A stretch of DNA of 64,000 nt from Kineococcus sp. NBC_00420. Its GTDB lineage: Bacteria; Actinomycetota; Actinomycetes; Actinomycetales; Kineococcaceae. The notes under the pieces are model-generated. The model was not told the origin of the DNA. It saw only the letters and a program-made list of their open reading frames with translations, and did no database searches. The position numbers and the translations under genes were made by a program. Location: assembly GCF_036021035.1 (NCBI RefSeq), contig NZ_CP107930.1:1054001-1118000 (forward strand), in the 5' to 3' direction. The first letter of the stretch is position 1; each line of letters starts with the position of its first letter. Below, piece by piece: positions 41,861 through 51,269 of this stretch.

Positions 41861-43366
41861 TCAGTCCGCCCGCAGTTCCGACGGGTGCAGGCTGAGCCGC
41901 AGGACGGGGAACGAAGCCACCGTGGCGAGGGCCGCGGCCGCCAGGACGACGACGACGAGGCCGCCGAGGGACCCCCAGGGGACACCGACCGTGGCGACGA
42001 CCTCGCGGTAGGTCCCGTCGGCCTGCAGGTCCGACCACGTGACGGAGGTGCCGAACAGCCCGCGCGCCGCCACGATCCCCGCGGCCGTGGCCAGGACGAC
42101 CGCCGGGACCAGGGCCAGCAGGTTCTCGCCGAGGACCGAACGCGCGATCGTGCCCCGCGGTACGCCGACGGCGTGCAGCCCGGCGAGGACGTGGCGGCGA
42201 CCGAGGACGCCGTCGACGGTGCCCACGAGCAGACCCGCCGCGGCGATGACCGCCCCGAGGACGAGGGCGAGGTTCACCAGGTCGAAGGTGTCCGCGTAGA
42301 ACGTCGTGCCGTAGTTCTGGGTCTCGGCCAGGAACTTCGCCCGGATCCCCTGGGTGAAGGCGGCCAGCAGCACGACGAGCAGGAGCGTCGAGTTGGCCCG
42401 GCTGGTGTGGCTCGGAGCGGACACCATCCGGCGGGCGGCCAGCAGGAGAGCCGGCCGTGCGGTGCGTCGCGCGATGAACTCCCCGACGAGCGAGGCCAGG
42501 GTCGTCGTCCCCATCAGCAGCCCCGCGAGGGTCAACCCGATCGGGACGAGGAACAGGGCGACGGCGAACTCCGACGCGAGCACCCGGTGCGGGACGAACC
42601 GCAGCAGGCTGTCGAACGTCACCATCACCACCGTGCCCGCCACGAAGAGGATCGCGGGGACGACCCGACGGGGTTCCGGCGGCTGGGACCGGTCGACCCC
42701 GAACGGGGTGACCACGACCCGACGCATGGCGAACGTCGCGAACACCGCTGCCGCCAGGGGGATCGCGAGGACGAACACCAGGAGGACCGGCCACGGCGGG
42801 AGGACGTCGGTGGGGAACGGCAGCGCCGCCCCGGTCACCGTCTCGACGCTGGTGCTGTCCCCGTCGACGGTGGTCACGTCGTACGTGGCGGTGATCGGAG
42901 CGTCGAGCAGGACGCGGAGCCCGAAGAACAGACCGAGCCCGGCGACGGTCCCGAGCCCGGCCGACAACCCCGTCTCCACCACCGCGACGCGGACGACGTC
43001 CCCCGGGGTCGCCCCCTGCAACCGCAGCGCGGCCAGCCGGCGGTCCCGGCCCGGCGCACCGATCCGGGAACACTGCCCCACGAAACCCAGCACGGGCAGG
43101 CACAGCAGCACCAGCGCGGTGACGACCCCGACGTGCAGACCCGGCTGGTTCAGGACCTCGGAGGTGTAGGGCCCGTCGCCCGGCCCGCTGACCGCGACGC
43201 TCGCCGCCGCGCTCAGGGCCACGGTGGCCACGGCGGAACCCGTTGCGGTGAGGGCGATCCGGGTCCGGTCGGCGCGACCGCCGGAGACCGCCAGCCGGAG
43301 CAGGGTGGTGAACCGCGCGCTGCCGTCGGCGTGGAGCAGCGGGACGGTCGTCGTCGTCGCGGTCAC
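41861..43366 (-). CDS. FtsX-type ABC transporter permease
   Basis: A 501-residue membrane protein with about eight hydrophobic segments arranged as two FtsX-like halves. After the cytoplasmic start, helices occur near residues 40, 78, 125 and 190, and again near 245, 275, 330-345, 365-385, 415-435 and 470-490. RLAALRLQGATPGDVVRVAV and GLHAVGVPRGTIARSVLGEN are the coupling segments. Extracellular loops contain the acidic Ser/Thr-rich segment VDGDSTSVETVTG. Its partner ATPase gene precedes it with a GTGA overlap. Controlled probably by the PadR-type gene at the head of the operon. Substrate unknown. Confidence 0.9.
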   Translation of the reverse strand: MTATTTTVPLLHADGSARFTTLLRLAVSGGRADRTRIALTATGSAVATVALSAAASVAVSGPGDGPYTSEVLNQPGLHVGVVTALVLLCLPVLGFVGQCSRIGAPGRDRRLAALRLQGATPGDVVRVAVVETGLSAGLGTVAGLGLFFGLRVLLDAPITATYDVTTVDGDSTSVETVTGAALPFPTDVLPPWPVLLVFVLAIPLAAAVFATFAMRRVVVTPFGVDRSQPPEPRRVVPAILFVAGTVVMVTFDSLLRFVPHRVLASEFAVALFLVPIGLTLAGLLMGTTTLASLVGEFIARRTARPALLLAARRMVSAPSHTSRANSTLLLVVLLAAFTQGIRAKFLAETQNYGTTFYADTFDLVNLALVLGAVIAAAGLLVGTVDGVLGRRHVLAGLHAVGVPRGTIARSVLGENLLALVPAVVLATAAGIVAARGLFGTSVTWSDLQADGTYREVVATVGVPWGSLGGLVVVVLAAAALATVASFPVLRLSLHPSELRAD

Positions 43367-44031
43367 CGGCCGGCCTCGATCAACCCGTCGCGCACGACGA
43401 CCTCGCGGTCGGCGTAGGCCGCGATGCGGGCGTCGTGGGTGACCAGCAGCACCGTCGTCCCCACCTCGCGCACCGCCCGGGTCACCTGGATCATCACCTG
43501 TTCCCCTGCGAGGCTGTCGAGGGCACCCGTCGGCTCGTCGGCGAACAGGACGTCGGGACGGGTCACCAGCGAACGCGCCGCGGCGACCCGCTGCGCCTGC
43601 CCCCCGGAGAGTTCGCCGGGCCGGCGCCCCGCGAGTTCCGCCACGTCGAAGCGGGCCAGCCAGTCCGTCGCCGTGGCGATCGCCGACCGCCGGCGCACGC
43701 CCGACAGCAACAACGGCATCGCCACGTTCTCGGCCGCGGTGAGTTCCGCGACCAGGTGGCCGAACTGGAACAGGACTCCGAACCTGCTGCGCCGCAACCG
43801 GGAACGCTTCCCCTCCCCCGCGTCGTCGATCCGTCGCCCCCCGAGGGCGACGGATCCGGCGTCGGGGACCTCGATCCCCGCGAGGCAGTGCAGCAACGTC
43901 GACTTCCCCGAACCCGAGGGTCCGGTGATGGCGACGACCTCGCCCTGGCGGGCGGCGAAGTCGACGCCCCGCAGGGCCGGGGTGTTGCGGTAGGACTTCA
44001 CCAGACCCTGGGCACTCAGGTGTGGTTCCAC
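43363..44031 (-). CDS. ABC transporter ATP-binding protein (LolD/MacB type)
   Basis: A 222-residue ATPase. Walker A GPSGSGKST, Q-loop FGVLFQFGHLVAELTAAENV, signature LSGGQAQRVAAARSLV, Walker B VLFADEPTGALD and VLLVTHDARIAAYAD are all intact. These are features of the LolD/MacB subfamily, which pairs with FtsX-type permeases. The GTG start at 44031 lies inside the end of the PadR-type gene, with GAGGAGG 7 bases before it. The permease gene starts inside its stop codon. Confidence 0.93.
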   Translation of the reverse strand: MEPHLSAQGLVKSYRNTPALRGVDFAARQGEVVAITGPSGSGKSTLLHCLAGIEVPDAGSVALGGRRIDDAGEGKRSRLRRSRFGVLFQFGHLVAELTAAENVAMPLLLSGVRRRSAIATATDWLARFDVAELAGRRPGELSGGQAQRVAAARSLVTRPDVLFADEPTGALDSLAGEQVMIQVTRAVREVGTTVLLVTHDARIAAYADREVVVRDGLIEAGR

Positions 44032-44573
44032 GACGTGACCTCCTCGGTCAGGACGGGCGTGCGGGCCAGGGCGTTCTCGATCCAGAGCAGGTCGGCGTTG
44101 AGGTGTTCCAGGGCGTAGTCGGCGGCCAGAAGTTCCGCCACCGTGACCCCCGGCTCGGTCTTGGCCCGGGTGTAGTCCCGCATCCGCTGAAGGTGCGCTG
44201 CTCGCTGGCGGCGCAGGTACTCCTGCGCCGCAGGCTCCCCCGCCGTGAGCAGCGCCACCGTCAGCTTCACCGCCAACGGGTTGGCGACGAACGGACTGGG
44301 CGGTTCGACCTCGTCGAGCCACCGCCGGAGTTCCTCCCGGCCGTCACCGGTCAACCCGTAGGCCGTCCGGTCCGGTCCACCGTCCCGTTCCGGTTCCCCC
44401 TGGACGACGAGACCGTCGCGGGAGAGCCGGGCCAGCGTGGCGTACACCTGAGCGCTGGCCAGCGGCCGGGCGGCCGGGAACTGCTGGTCGTACCGACGTT
44501 TCAGGTCGTACCCGTGGCGTTCCCCGGGTACGAGCAACCCGAGGAGCGCGTGGCCGACCGTCACGTGGGCCAC
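44016..44573 (-). CDS. PadR-family transcriptional regulator
   Basis: A 185-residue PadR-type winged-helix protein: HALLGLLVPGERHGYDLKRRYDQ (helix-turn-helix start), ASAQVYATLARLSRDGLVV (recognition helix and wing) and the C-terminal dimerisation helix rich in Arg, LRRQRAAHLQRMRDYTRAK. It heads the operon with the ATPase and permease genes, overlapping the former by 16 bases, so it probably represses this exporter until an inducer binds, as in LmrR-like systems. GTG start; the bases just upstream (CACTATGCACCACGTGG) hold the likely promoter and operator but no clear dyad could be assigned. Confidence 0.9.
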   Translation of the reverse strand: MAHVTVGHALLGLLVPGERHGYDLKRRYDQQFPAARPLASAQVYATLARLSRDGLVVQGEPERDGGPDRTAYGLTGDGREELRRWLDEVEPPSPFVANPLAVKLTVALLTAGEPAAQEYLRRQRAAHLQRMRDYTRAKTEPGVTVAELLAADYALEHLNADLLWIENALARTPVLTEEVTSWNHT

Positions 44574-44604
44574 TATGCACCACGTGGCTAGTCGGCGGAA
44601 GCGA

Positions 44605-45186
44605 TCACCCGAAAGCCGTGTCGTAGAGGGCCTGCAGTTCCGGGGAGGCCGGACCGCTCAGACCGCAACCGGTCAGCCGGCCGCCGTCGGCGCTGAGCAG
44701 GTAGTCGGTCCCCGCCGCCAACGGAGCCGCACCGTCCTCGGACGACGGGTCCCCGGGCTGCTCGACCCGCACCTGCTCGGAGACGGAACCCCGGTACCGG
44801 TGGGTGACCTCGAGGGTGACCTCACCCCCCGAGACCGCCACGGCCCGGGCCGCGAACGCGGTGTCCCGGTCGGTGAGCAGGTCAGGGCTCAGGACCGCGC
44901 AGGAGGCGGTGGGGTCGGTGACGGCGGCGGTCAGCCGGGTCACGGAGGGGTCACCCCGGCCCACGACCCCGAGGACCACGACGGTGGCCGCCACCACCCC
45001 CACCCCCGCGCCGAGGAGGATGCGGGTACGTCCGCGGGGCCGGGCCGCGCGTCGTCGCGGTGTCTCGGTGGTCATCGTGTCCTCCGCCTTCGCTCGGACG
45101 TGGTGGGTCGACAGGCGCGTCAGGTCCCGGGCCGGGTCGACCTCCTGGAGCAGTGCGCGCAGTTCGTCGTCGGTCACGGTCTTCAC
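44605..45186 (-). CDS. single-pass membrane protein next to an ECF sigma remnant (anti-sigma-like position)
   Basis: A 193-residue protein. Residues 1-50 are cytoplasmic (TDDELRALLQEVDPARDLTR), one transmembrane helix lies at about 57-77 (ILLGAGVGVVAATVVVLGVV) and about 115 extracytoplasmic residues follow, with two cysteines and ALAAGTDYLLSADGGRLTGCG, which resembles a beta-barrel inhibitor-like domain. No zinc-finger HxxxCxxC motif is seen, but layout and position, directly after an ECF sigma remnant, fit an anti-sigma factor or its relic. The GTG start at 45186 is preceded by GGAGGGG. Function unknown. Confidence 0.7.
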   Translation of the reverse strand: MKTVTDDELRALLQEVDPARDLTRLSTHHVRAKAEDTMTTETPRRRAARPRGRTRILLGAGVGVVAATVVVLGVVGRGDPSVTRLTAAVTDPTASCAVLSPDLLTDRDTAFAARAVAVSGGEVTLEVTHRYRGSVSEQVRVEQPGDPSSEDGAAPLAAGTDYLLSADGGRLTGCGLSGPASPELQALYDTAFG

Positions 45187-45336
45187 CCCCCTCCATCCCG
45201 TTCCTGTCCGGCACGCCCGGGGTTCTTGCCCCCTGGCCCAGTCGGGCCCGCAACCGCGCCTTCGCCGGTGCAGCCGGACCGTCGCGGCGTTGACGCTCAC
45301 CCCGAGGACCACGGCGATCTCGCGGGGGGCGAGCTC
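45187..45336 (-). pseudogene. remnant of an ECF sigma factor gene (region 4.2)
   Basis: Minus strand, starting directly after the TGA of the upstream gene: ELAPREIAVVLGVSVNAATV then RLHR, the DNA-binding helix of ECF sigma region 4. One missing base (after CACCGG) then moves the frame, and the continuation AKARLRARLGQGAR appears in the next frame; a third frame ends in TGA overlapping the GTG of the following gene. The first 130 or so residues of the sigma factor are absent and replaced by the methyltransferase-family gene. Confidence 0.8.
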
Positions 45337-45870
45337 TCACCGTGGGACGCGGCGAGGTCTCCTCGGGATCCACAACGGGACCGTCCGTCGGTACCCGGCG
45401 TACTCCGCGCCGAAGCGCTGCGCGAGGAACCTCTCCTCGGAGGGGCGGATCACGAACTGCCACAGCAGCGCCCCGGCGGGCGGTACGAGGTAGTACAGCG
45501 GCCGGCCCAGCAGGAGCGCGACGCCGACGGTCTGACCCACCCCGCAGACCGCCATCGGGTTCCGCACCCACCGGTAGGGCCCCTCGACGACGAGCCGCGC
45601 GGCGGCGTCGAAGGGAACCGGGGTCCCCTCCCCCCGCGCCATCACGACGGCGCACCGGATCCCGGCGATGCTGGCGGCCACCAGGACGGCGGCGCCGAGC
45701 ACGCGGCCACCGGGCAGCAGGTGACGCTCGATCCCCAGGAGGAGTTCCACGAACCGCAGGACGACCGGCAGCGCGACGAGGGCGAGGAACCAGACGACCA
45801 CCATCCAGCCGAACGTCTTGGCGAGGTGACGACGGGGCGAGGCCGGTCGCGACACCCGGTAGAGCCTCAC
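45337..45870 (-). CDS. isoprenylcysteine carboxyl methyltransferase-family membrane protein
   Basis: A 177-residue membrane protein with four or five hydrophobic helices (VVWFLALVALPVVLRFVELL, VLGAAVLVAASIAGIRCAVV, VGVALLLGRPLYYLVPPAGALL). The family signature for the SAM and substrate site is present: GPYRWVRNPMAVCGV near residue 100 and EERFLAQRFGAEYAGYRRTVPLWIP near the end. Homologues methylate isoprenylated cysteines or phospholipids in eukaryotes; bacterial substrates are mostly unknown. GTG start overlapping the stop of the upstream gene (GTGA). Its stop abuts the sigma-factor remnant, suggesting that it arrived by a rearrangement. Confidence 0.85.
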   Translation of the reverse strand: MRLYRVSRPASPRRHLAKTFGWMVVVWFLALVALPVVLRFVELLLGIERHLLPGGRVLGAAVLVAASIAGIRCAVVMARGEGTPVPFDAAARLVVEGPYRWVRNPMAVCGVGQTVGVALLLGRPLYYLVPPAGALLWQFVIRPSEERFLAQRFGAEYAGYRRTVPLWIPRRPRRVPR

Positions 45871-46244
45871 CGGGCCCCTCGCGCTACGGAACGCAGCGCG
45901 ACCGCGCTGGCGAGGGTGGCCAAGGTCATCGCGACGGCACCGACCGCCCCCTCACCCGCGGCGAGCACGTGGCCGAACGTCAGGACGGTGCTGTACCCCA
46001 CCGCTCCCGTCGTGATCCCCGCCACCGCGACGGCCGCGGGGTGGCCGCTCACGATCAGCCGCGCAGCGAGGAGGGAGGCGAGTCCGAACGCCACGTCGGG
46101 GACGAGGAACGACTGCAGGACCTGACGCTCCCCGAGTTCGAAGACGGCCCGGAACGCCGGCCACACCGCCAGCGCCACCCACCACGCGGGCACCGCGAGA
46201 CCCTGCAGCGCGAACCAGGCGGCTGCCGGTCGGGGCGGGATCAC
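45867..46244 (-). CDS. hypothetical four-helix membrane protein
   Basis: A 125-residue protein with four hydrophobic segments at about residues 7-28, 45-65, 70-90 and 98-118 (AAWFALQGLAVPAWWVALAV; VAGITTGAVGYSTVLTFGHV). Charged residues are few. It is translationally coupled to the methyltransferase-family gene (GTGA), so the two probably act in the same membrane process. I do not recognise the family. GTG start without an obvious Shine-Dalgarno. Confidence 0.7.
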   Translation of the reverse strand: MIPPRPAAAWFALQGLAVPAWWVALAVWPAFRAVFELGERQVLQSFLVPDVAFGLASLLAARLIVSGHPAAVAVAGITTGAVGYSTVLTFGHVLAAGEGAVGAVAMTLATLASAVALRSVARGAR

Positions 46245-46377
46245 CCGACCATCATCACCTCCCGCGCGACGTCACGACCGTCCCGGGGAAGACCGCCACC
46301 CGCTCGGGCCAGAACACCGGCGGGCGCGGTGTCGACCACCCCGGTCCCGCCCCGCGCGGGCGTGCCAGGCTGAGAGA

Positions 46378-46980
46378 GTGTTCGACCAGCTCAACGCCTT
46401 CGTCACCGCCCACGCGGGGGCCCCGTGGGTGCTCGTGGTCGTGCTGGCGCTGTCGGCGCTCGACGCGTTCCTGCCCCCGCTGCCCAGTGAGTCCGTCGTC
46501 ATCGGCCTGGCCGCCATCGCGGCCGACACCGGCCACCCGAACCGCGTGGTGCTCTTCGTCTGCGCGATGGTGGGGGCGTTCCTCGGCGACAACCTCACGT
46601 ACACGATCGGGCGGCACTCCCCGCTGCGCGGCTGGATCGCGGGCCACCGCCGCCTCGAGCACGCCTTCACCCGCGCGGCCCGGGAACTGCAGAAGCGGGG
46701 GGCGTTCGCGATCCTCGCCGCCCGCTACGTACCGGTCGGGCGGATCGCCGTGAACCTCACGGCGGGCGCGGTGCAGTTCCCGCGGCGCCGGTTCCTGGGG
46801 CTCAGCGCCCTCGCCGCCTGCACGTGGGCCGCGTACTCGATCGCCATCGGTTCGCTGGCCGGGCAGTGGATCGAGTCCACCCCCCTGGTCGGGGCGTTGC
46901 TGGGCATCGTCATCGCCCTCGCCCTGGGGTTCTGCGTCGACCTGGTCCTGCAACGCGTCGTGCGTCCCCGCCAGGCATGA
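46378..46980 (+). CDS. DedA-family (VTT domain) membrane protein
   Basis: A 200-residue DedA protein. It has ALSALDAFLPPLPSESVVIG at the first re-entrant segment, GDNLTYTIGRHSPLRGW, then GAFAILAARYVPVGRIAVNL with the conserved Arg residues of the transport core, and a last helix at about 165-190. DedA proteins act as lipid (undecaprenyl phosphate or phosphatidylethanolamine) flippases or related transporters. GTG start. Its stop overlaps the ATG of the beta-lactamase gene (ATGA), an unusual coupling that would make both part of an envelope-related operon. Confidence 0.92.
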   Translation: MFDQLNAFVTAHAGAPWVLVVVLALSALDAFLPPLPSESVVIGLAAIAADTGHPNRVVLFVCAMVGAFLGDNLTYTIGRHSPLRGWIAGHRRLEHAFTRAARELQKRGAFAILAARYVPVGRIAVNLTAGAVQFPRRRFLGLSALAACTWAAYSIAIGSLAGQWIESTPLVGALLGIVIALALGFCVDLVLQRVVRPRQA

Positions 46981-47891
46981 CCCGGGGGAACCGCCGCCTC
47001 GCGCTCGCCGCCGCGGTCACCGTCCTGCTCGCGAGCTGCACGACGCCACCCTCGCCGCCCGTTCCCACCACGCAGCCCAGCACGAAGCCCACCGTCACGA
47101 GTTCCCCGTCACCGACGGACCCGGGGTTCGCGGCCCTGGAGCAGGAGTTCGGGGCCAGGCTCGGGATCTTCGCCCTCGACACGGGCACCGGTCGGACGCT
47201 GGAGCACCGCGCCGACGAACGGTTCGCCTTCGCGTCCACCTACAAGGCCCTCGCGGCGGCCGCGGTGCTCGACTCCGGCGCCGACCTCGACCGGGTGGTG
47301 ACGTACTCCGCGGCGGACCTCGTCGCGTACTCGCCCGTCACCGCGGACCACGTCGCGACGGGGATGACCCTGGGCGACCTCGCAGAGGCGGCCATCACGG
47401 TCAGCGACAACACGGCAGGGAACCTGCTGCTCGACGAACTCGGCGGGCCGGACGGTTTCGAGCGGGACCTGCGGGCCCTGGGCGACGACGTCACGCAGGC
47501 CGACCGCGAGGAGCCGGGGGTCAACGACGTGCGTCCCGGCGACGAGCGGGACACCACCTCACCGCGGGCGTTCGGGCGGGACCTGCAGGCCTACGCGCTG
47601 GGCGACGCCCTGGAACCGGACGACCGCACGCAGCTCGCGGAGTGGTTGCAGCGCACCACGACCGGCGACGACCAGATCCGCGCCGGGGTTCCCGCGGGAT
47701 GGGTCGTGGGCGACAAGACCGGCCACGCGGGCGTGTACGGCAACCAGAACGACGTCGCGGTGCTCTGGCCCGCGGACGGCAGGGCCCCGTGGGTCCTCGT
47801 GGTGTTCTCCGACCGACCGGAGCCCGACGCCGCGTCCGACGACGCGCTCATCGCGCGCGCCGCCGGACTCGTCCTCACCGGACTGGGCTGA
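46977..47891 (+). CDS. class A beta-lactamase-like lipoprotein
   Basis: A 304-residue protein. A lipoprotein signal ends in LLASC (Cys21), followed by a Pro/Thr/Ser linker to about residue 48. All catalytic motifs of class A enzymes are present: Ser87-x-x-Lys90 (ASTYK), Ser143-Asp-Asn (VSDNT), Glu179 with Asn183 (EPGVN, the Glu166 loop) and Lys247-Thr-Gly (DKTGHAG). It should therefore be a serine beta-lactamase anchored to the membrane; the substrate range cannot be read. The ATG overlaps the stop of the DedA gene. Confidence 0.92.
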   Translation: MTRGNRRLALAAAVTVLLASCTTPPSPPVPTTQPSTKPTVTSSPSPTDPGFAALEQEFGARLGIFALDTGTGRTLEHRADERFAFASTYKALAAAAVLDSGADLDRVVTYSAADLVAYSPVTADHVATGMTLGDLAEAAITVSDNTAGNLLLDELGGPDGFERDLRALGDDVTQADREEPGVNDVRPGDERDTTSPRAFGRDLQAYALGDALEPDDRTQLAEWLQRTTTGDDQIRAGVPAGWVVGDKTGHAGVYGNQNDVAVLWPADGRAPWVLVVFSDRPEPDAASDDALIARAAGLVLTGLG

Positions 47892-47903
47892 ACCGGGCTG
47901 AAC

Positions 47904-49421
47904 TCAGCCGACGCGTTCCAGCACGAGTTCGCGGATCCGGGCGGCGTCCGCCTTGCCCTTCATCTCCTTCATGACCTGGCCGATGAGCGCCCCGGCGGCC
48001 TGCGCCTTGCCGCCGCGGATCTTCTCGACGACGTCGGGGTTCGCGGCGACGACCTTGTCCACGGCCGCGTTCAGCGCCCCGTCGTCCTGCACCACGATCA
48101 ACCCGCGCTGCTCGACGACCTCGGCCACCGACCCCTCACCGGCGAGGACACCCTCGAGGGCCTGACGGGCCAGCCCGTCGGTGAGCTTCCCGTCCTCGAG
48201 CAGCTTCGCCAGTTCGGCGACGTCGGCGGGGGTGACGGTCAGGTCGGCGAGGGCGACCCCGTCGACGTTGGCGCGACGGGCCAGTTCCCCGGACCACCAC
48301 TTGCGGGCCGCGGCGGGCGAGGCGCCCGCGGCGACGGTCTCCTCGACGATGTCGACGGCACCCGCGTTGACGAGGTCGCGGAACTCGAGGTCGGAGAAGC
48401 CCCACTCGGCGTGCAGCCGCTTGCGACGCTCCGCCGGCGGCTCCGGCAGGGTCGCCCGCAGTTCCTCCACCCACGCCCGGTCCGGGACGATGGGGACGAG
48501 GTCCGGTTCCGGGAAGTACCGGTAGTCCTCGGCGTCGGACTTCTCCCGGCCCGAGGTGGTCACCCCGGTGTCCTCGTGCCAGTGCCGGGTCTCCTGCACG
48601 ACCTTCGCGCCGGAGCGCAGCACGGCGGCGTGGCGGGAGACCTCGTAGCGCACGGCCCGTTCGATGGACCGCAGCGAGTTGACGTTCTTCGTCTCCGACC
48701 GCGTCCCCAGCGGGGAGGTCGGGGTCGGGCGCAGGGACAGGTTGACGTCCGCGCGGACCGACCCCTGTTCCATCTTCGCGTCGGACACGTCGAGGGCCCG
48801 CAGCAGGTCGCGCAGCACCGCGACGTAGGCCCGGGCCACGTCGGGGACGCGGTCGCCGGCGCCCTCCAGGGGACGCGTCACGATCTCGATGAGCGGGATC
48901 CCGGCGCGGTTGTAGTCGACCAGGGAGTAGTCGGCACCGTGGATGCGGCCGGTGGAACCCCCGACGTGCAGGGACTTCCCGGTGTCCTCCTCCATGTGGG
49001 CGCGCTCGATGAGCACCCGGTAGGTGAAGGCGGGTTTCGTCCCGTCCTCGCTCGCCGGGACGTCGACGTCGAGGTACCCGTCGAACGCGATCGGCTCGTC
49101 GAACTGCGACGTCTGGAAGTTCTTCGGCATGTCCGGGTAGAAGTAGTTCTTCCGGGCGAACCGGCAGCGCTCCGCGATGGAGCAGTTCAGCGCGAGGCCG
49201 ATGCGGATCGCCGACTCCAGCGCCTTGGCGTTCAGCACCGGCATCGCCCCGGGCAGCCCGAGGGACGTCGGGTCGACCTGGGTGTTGGGCTCGGCGCCGA
49301 ACGCCGTGGGCGCCCCGGAGAACATCTTCGTCGCGGTGTTCAGCTCGACGTGCACCTCGAGCCCGAGGACGGGGTCGAACTCCCCGATCGCCTCGTCGTA
49401 GTCGACCAGTTCGACGCTCAC
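47904..49421 (-). CDS. gatB: aspartyl/glutamyl-tRNA(Asn/Gln) amidotransferase subunit B
   Basis: A 505-residue GatB. The catalytic kinase-like part includes [35 protein letters not shown] and [18 protein letters not shown], and the C-terminal tRNA-binding YqeY-like domain runs from about 360 ([17 protein letters not shown]) to [20 protein letters not shown]. With GatA and GatC it converts misacylated Glu-tRNA(Gln) or Asp-tRNA(Asn) to Gln-tRNA or Asn-tRNA. GTG start inside the gatA stop (GTGA). Confidence 0.97.
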   Translation of the reverse strand: MSVELVDYDEAIGEFDPVLGLEVHVELNTATKMFSGAPTAFGAEPNTQVDPTSLGLPGAMPVLNAKALESAIRIGLALNCSIAERCRFARKNYFYPDMPKNFQTSQFDEPIAFDGYLDVDVPASEDGTKPAFTYRVLIERAHMEEDTGKSLHVGGSTGRIHGADYSLVDYNRAGIPLIEIVTRPLEGAGDRVPDVARAYVAVLRDLLRALDVSDAKMEQGSVRADVNLSLRPTPTSPLGTRSETKNVNSLRSIERAVRYEVSRHAAVLRSGAKVVQETRHWHEDTGVTTSGREKSDAEDYRYFPEPDLVPIVPDRAWVEELRATLPEPPAERRKRLHAEWGFSDLEFRDLVNAGAVDIVEETVAAGASPAAARKWWSGELARRANVDGVALADLTVTPADVAELAKLLEDGKLTDGLARQALEGVLAGEGSVAEVVEQRGLIVVQDDGALNAAVDKVVAANPDVVEKIRGGKAQAAGALIGQVMKEMKGKADAARIRELVLERVG

Positions 49422-50962
49422 GCCGAGACCCCCTGCCACGTCGGAACCTTCGCGAGCAACGGCCCGCCCCACTTGTCGTTCAACCGTGCCTCCAGCGCGG
49501 CCCCCACCCGGTACAACCGGTCGTCGGCCTGCTGGGGGGCCAGGATCTGCAACCCGACCGGCAGCCCGTCGGACAGGCCGGCCGGGAGCGACATCCCCGG
49601 GATCCCGGCGAGGTTCGCCGGGATCGTCGCGACGTCGCCGGCGTACATGGCCAGCGGGTCGTCGAGCTTCTCGCCCAGCCGGTACGCCACCGTGGGCGCG
49701 GTCGGCGAGACGAGCACGTCGACGGAACCGAAGGCGGCGTCGAAGTCGCGCTGCACCAGGGTGCGGACCTTCTGCGCGCTGCCGTAGTAGGCGTCGTAGT
49801 AGCCGGCGGAGAGGGCGTAGGTGCCGAGGATGATGCGGCGCTTCGCCTCCTCGCCGAACCCCGCGGCGCGGGTGGCGCGCATGACGGCCTCGGCCGTGAC
49901 GTGCTCGCCCTCGGGCACGACCCGCAGGCCGTAGCGCATCCCGTCGAACTTGGCGAGGTTGCTCGACGCCTCGCTCGGCAGGATCAGGTAGTACGCGGCG
50001 AGGGCGTGCACGATGTTCGGCAGGCTGAGCTCGACGACCTCCGCACCCGCGGCGCGCAGTTCGTCGAGGGACTCGTCGAAGCGGGCCTGGACCCCGGCCT
50101 CGTAGCCCTCGCCGGAGAGTTCCTTCACGACCCCGATCCGCACGCCGGTGAGGTCGCCGGTGGCGCCGAGCCGGGCCGCGCCGACGACGTCCGGCACCGC
50201 GGACGGGATCGACGTGGAGTCGTAGGGGTCGTGGCCGGCGATGACGGCGTGCAGCAGCGCGGTGTCCATGACGGTGCGCGCGCACGGGCCGGCCTGGTCC
50301 AGCGAACTGGCCAGCGCGATGAGGCCGTAGCGCGAGACCGCGCCGTAGGTCGGCTTGACGCCGACGGTGCCGGTGAGGGCCGCGGGCTGGCGGATCGAGC
50401 CCCCCGTGTCCGACCCGACGGTCAGCGGGGCCTCGAAGGCCGCGAGCGCCGCCGCGGAGCCACCGCCGGATCCACCGGGGATGCGGGTCGGGTCCCAGGG
50501 GTTGCGGGTGTCGCCGTAGGCGGAGTGCTCGGTCGTCGAGCCCATCGCGAACTCGTCCATGTTGGTCTTGCCGAGGACGACGAGGCCGGCGGCGTGCAGT
50601 TCGCGGACGACGGTGGCGTCGTAGGGCGGGACCCACCCCTCGAGCATGCGGGACCCGGCGGTGGTCGGCAGACCCTTGGTGGTCAGGACGTCCTTGACCC
50701 CGACGGGGACCCCGGCCAGGGGGCCGAGGTCGGCGCCGGCGGCGCGGTCGGCGTCGATCTGGCGGGCGCGGGCCAGCGCGCCCTCGTGGTCGACGTGCAG
50801 GAACGCGTGGACCCCGCTGTCGTTGACCCCGGAGGTGGGTCCATCGACGGCGTCGATGCGGTCGAGGTGGGCCCGGGTGACCTCCTCGGCGGAGACGACC
50901 TTGCTGCGCAGCCCCTCGGCGAGCCGGACGGCGTCCCACTGCACGAGCTCGTTGACGCTCAC
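49418..50962 (-). CDS. gatA: glutamyl-tRNA(Gln) amidotransferase subunit A
   Basis: A 514-residue amidase-signature enzyme that releases ammonia from glutamine. The catalytic Lys is in [14 protein letters not shown], and the Ser-cis-Ser pair lies in [16 protein letters not shown] and [15 protein letters not shown]. Length is slightly above the usual 485 residues because of an insertion near residues 40-60. The GTG at 50962 overlaps the gatC stop and gatB starts inside its own stop, giving a tightly coupled gatC-gatA-gatB operon. Confidence 0.97.
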   Translation of the reverse strand: MSVNELVQWDAVRLAEGLRSKVVSAEEVTRAHLDRIDAVDGPTSGVNDSGVHAFLHVDHEGALARARQIDADRAAGADLGPLAGVPVGVKDVLTTKGLPTTAGSRMLEGWVPPYDATVVRELHAAGLVVLGKTNMDEFAMGSTTEHSAYGDTRNPWDPTRIPGGSGGGSAAALAAFEAPLTVGSDTGGSIRQPAALTGTVGVKPTYGAVSRYGLIALASSLDQAGPCARTVMDTALLHAVIAGHDPYDSTSIPSAVPDVVGAARLGATGDLTGVRIGVVKELSGEGYEAGVQARFDESLDELRAAGAEVVELSLPNIVHALAAYYLILPSEASSNLAKFDGMRYGLRVVPEGEHVTAEAVMRATRAAGFGEEAKRRIILGTYALSAGYYDAYYGSAQKVRTLVQRDFDAAFGSVDVLVSPTAPTVAYRLGEKLDDPLAMYAGDVATIPANLAGIPGMSLPAGLSDGLPVGLQILAPQQADDRLYRVGAALEARLNDKWGGPLLAKVPTWQGVSA

Positions 50963-51258
50963 GCTTCCTCCCCCAGGATCTGCGGCACGCGGAAGCGGCC
51001 GTCCTCGCTGGCGGGGGCGCCCGCGAGCGCCTCCTCGGCGGTGATGCCGGGACGGACCACGTCGGGGCGGGTCACGTTGATCAGGGGCACGGGGTGCGAG
51101 GTGGCGGGGACGTCGTCGGTCACCACGGACGACACCTGGGCGACGGCATCGAGGACGGCGTCGAGCTGGCCCGCCATGCGGTCCAGCTCCTCGTCGGTCA
51201 TGTCGATGCGCGCCAGGCGCGCGAGGTGCTCGACCTCGGAACGGGAGATAGCGGACAC
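50959..51258 (-). CDS. gatC: amidotransferase subunit C
   Basis: A 99-residue GatC with the family core [20 protein letters not shown], followed by a belt region [19 protein letters not shown] and the end [14 protein letters not shown]. It stabilises GatA and bridges it to GatB. The GTG lies 8 bases after a -10 TAGACT (minus strand, 51267-51272), suggesting a leaderless operon start. The same neighbourhood order, near ligA, is seen in mycobacteria. Confidence 0.96.
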   Translation of the reverse strand: MSAISRSEVEHLARLARIDMTDEELDRMAGQLDAVLDAVAQVSSVVTDDVPATSHPVPLINVTRPDVVRPGITAEEALAGAPASEDGRFRVPQILGEEA

Positions 51259-51269
51259 GATCGGTGAGT

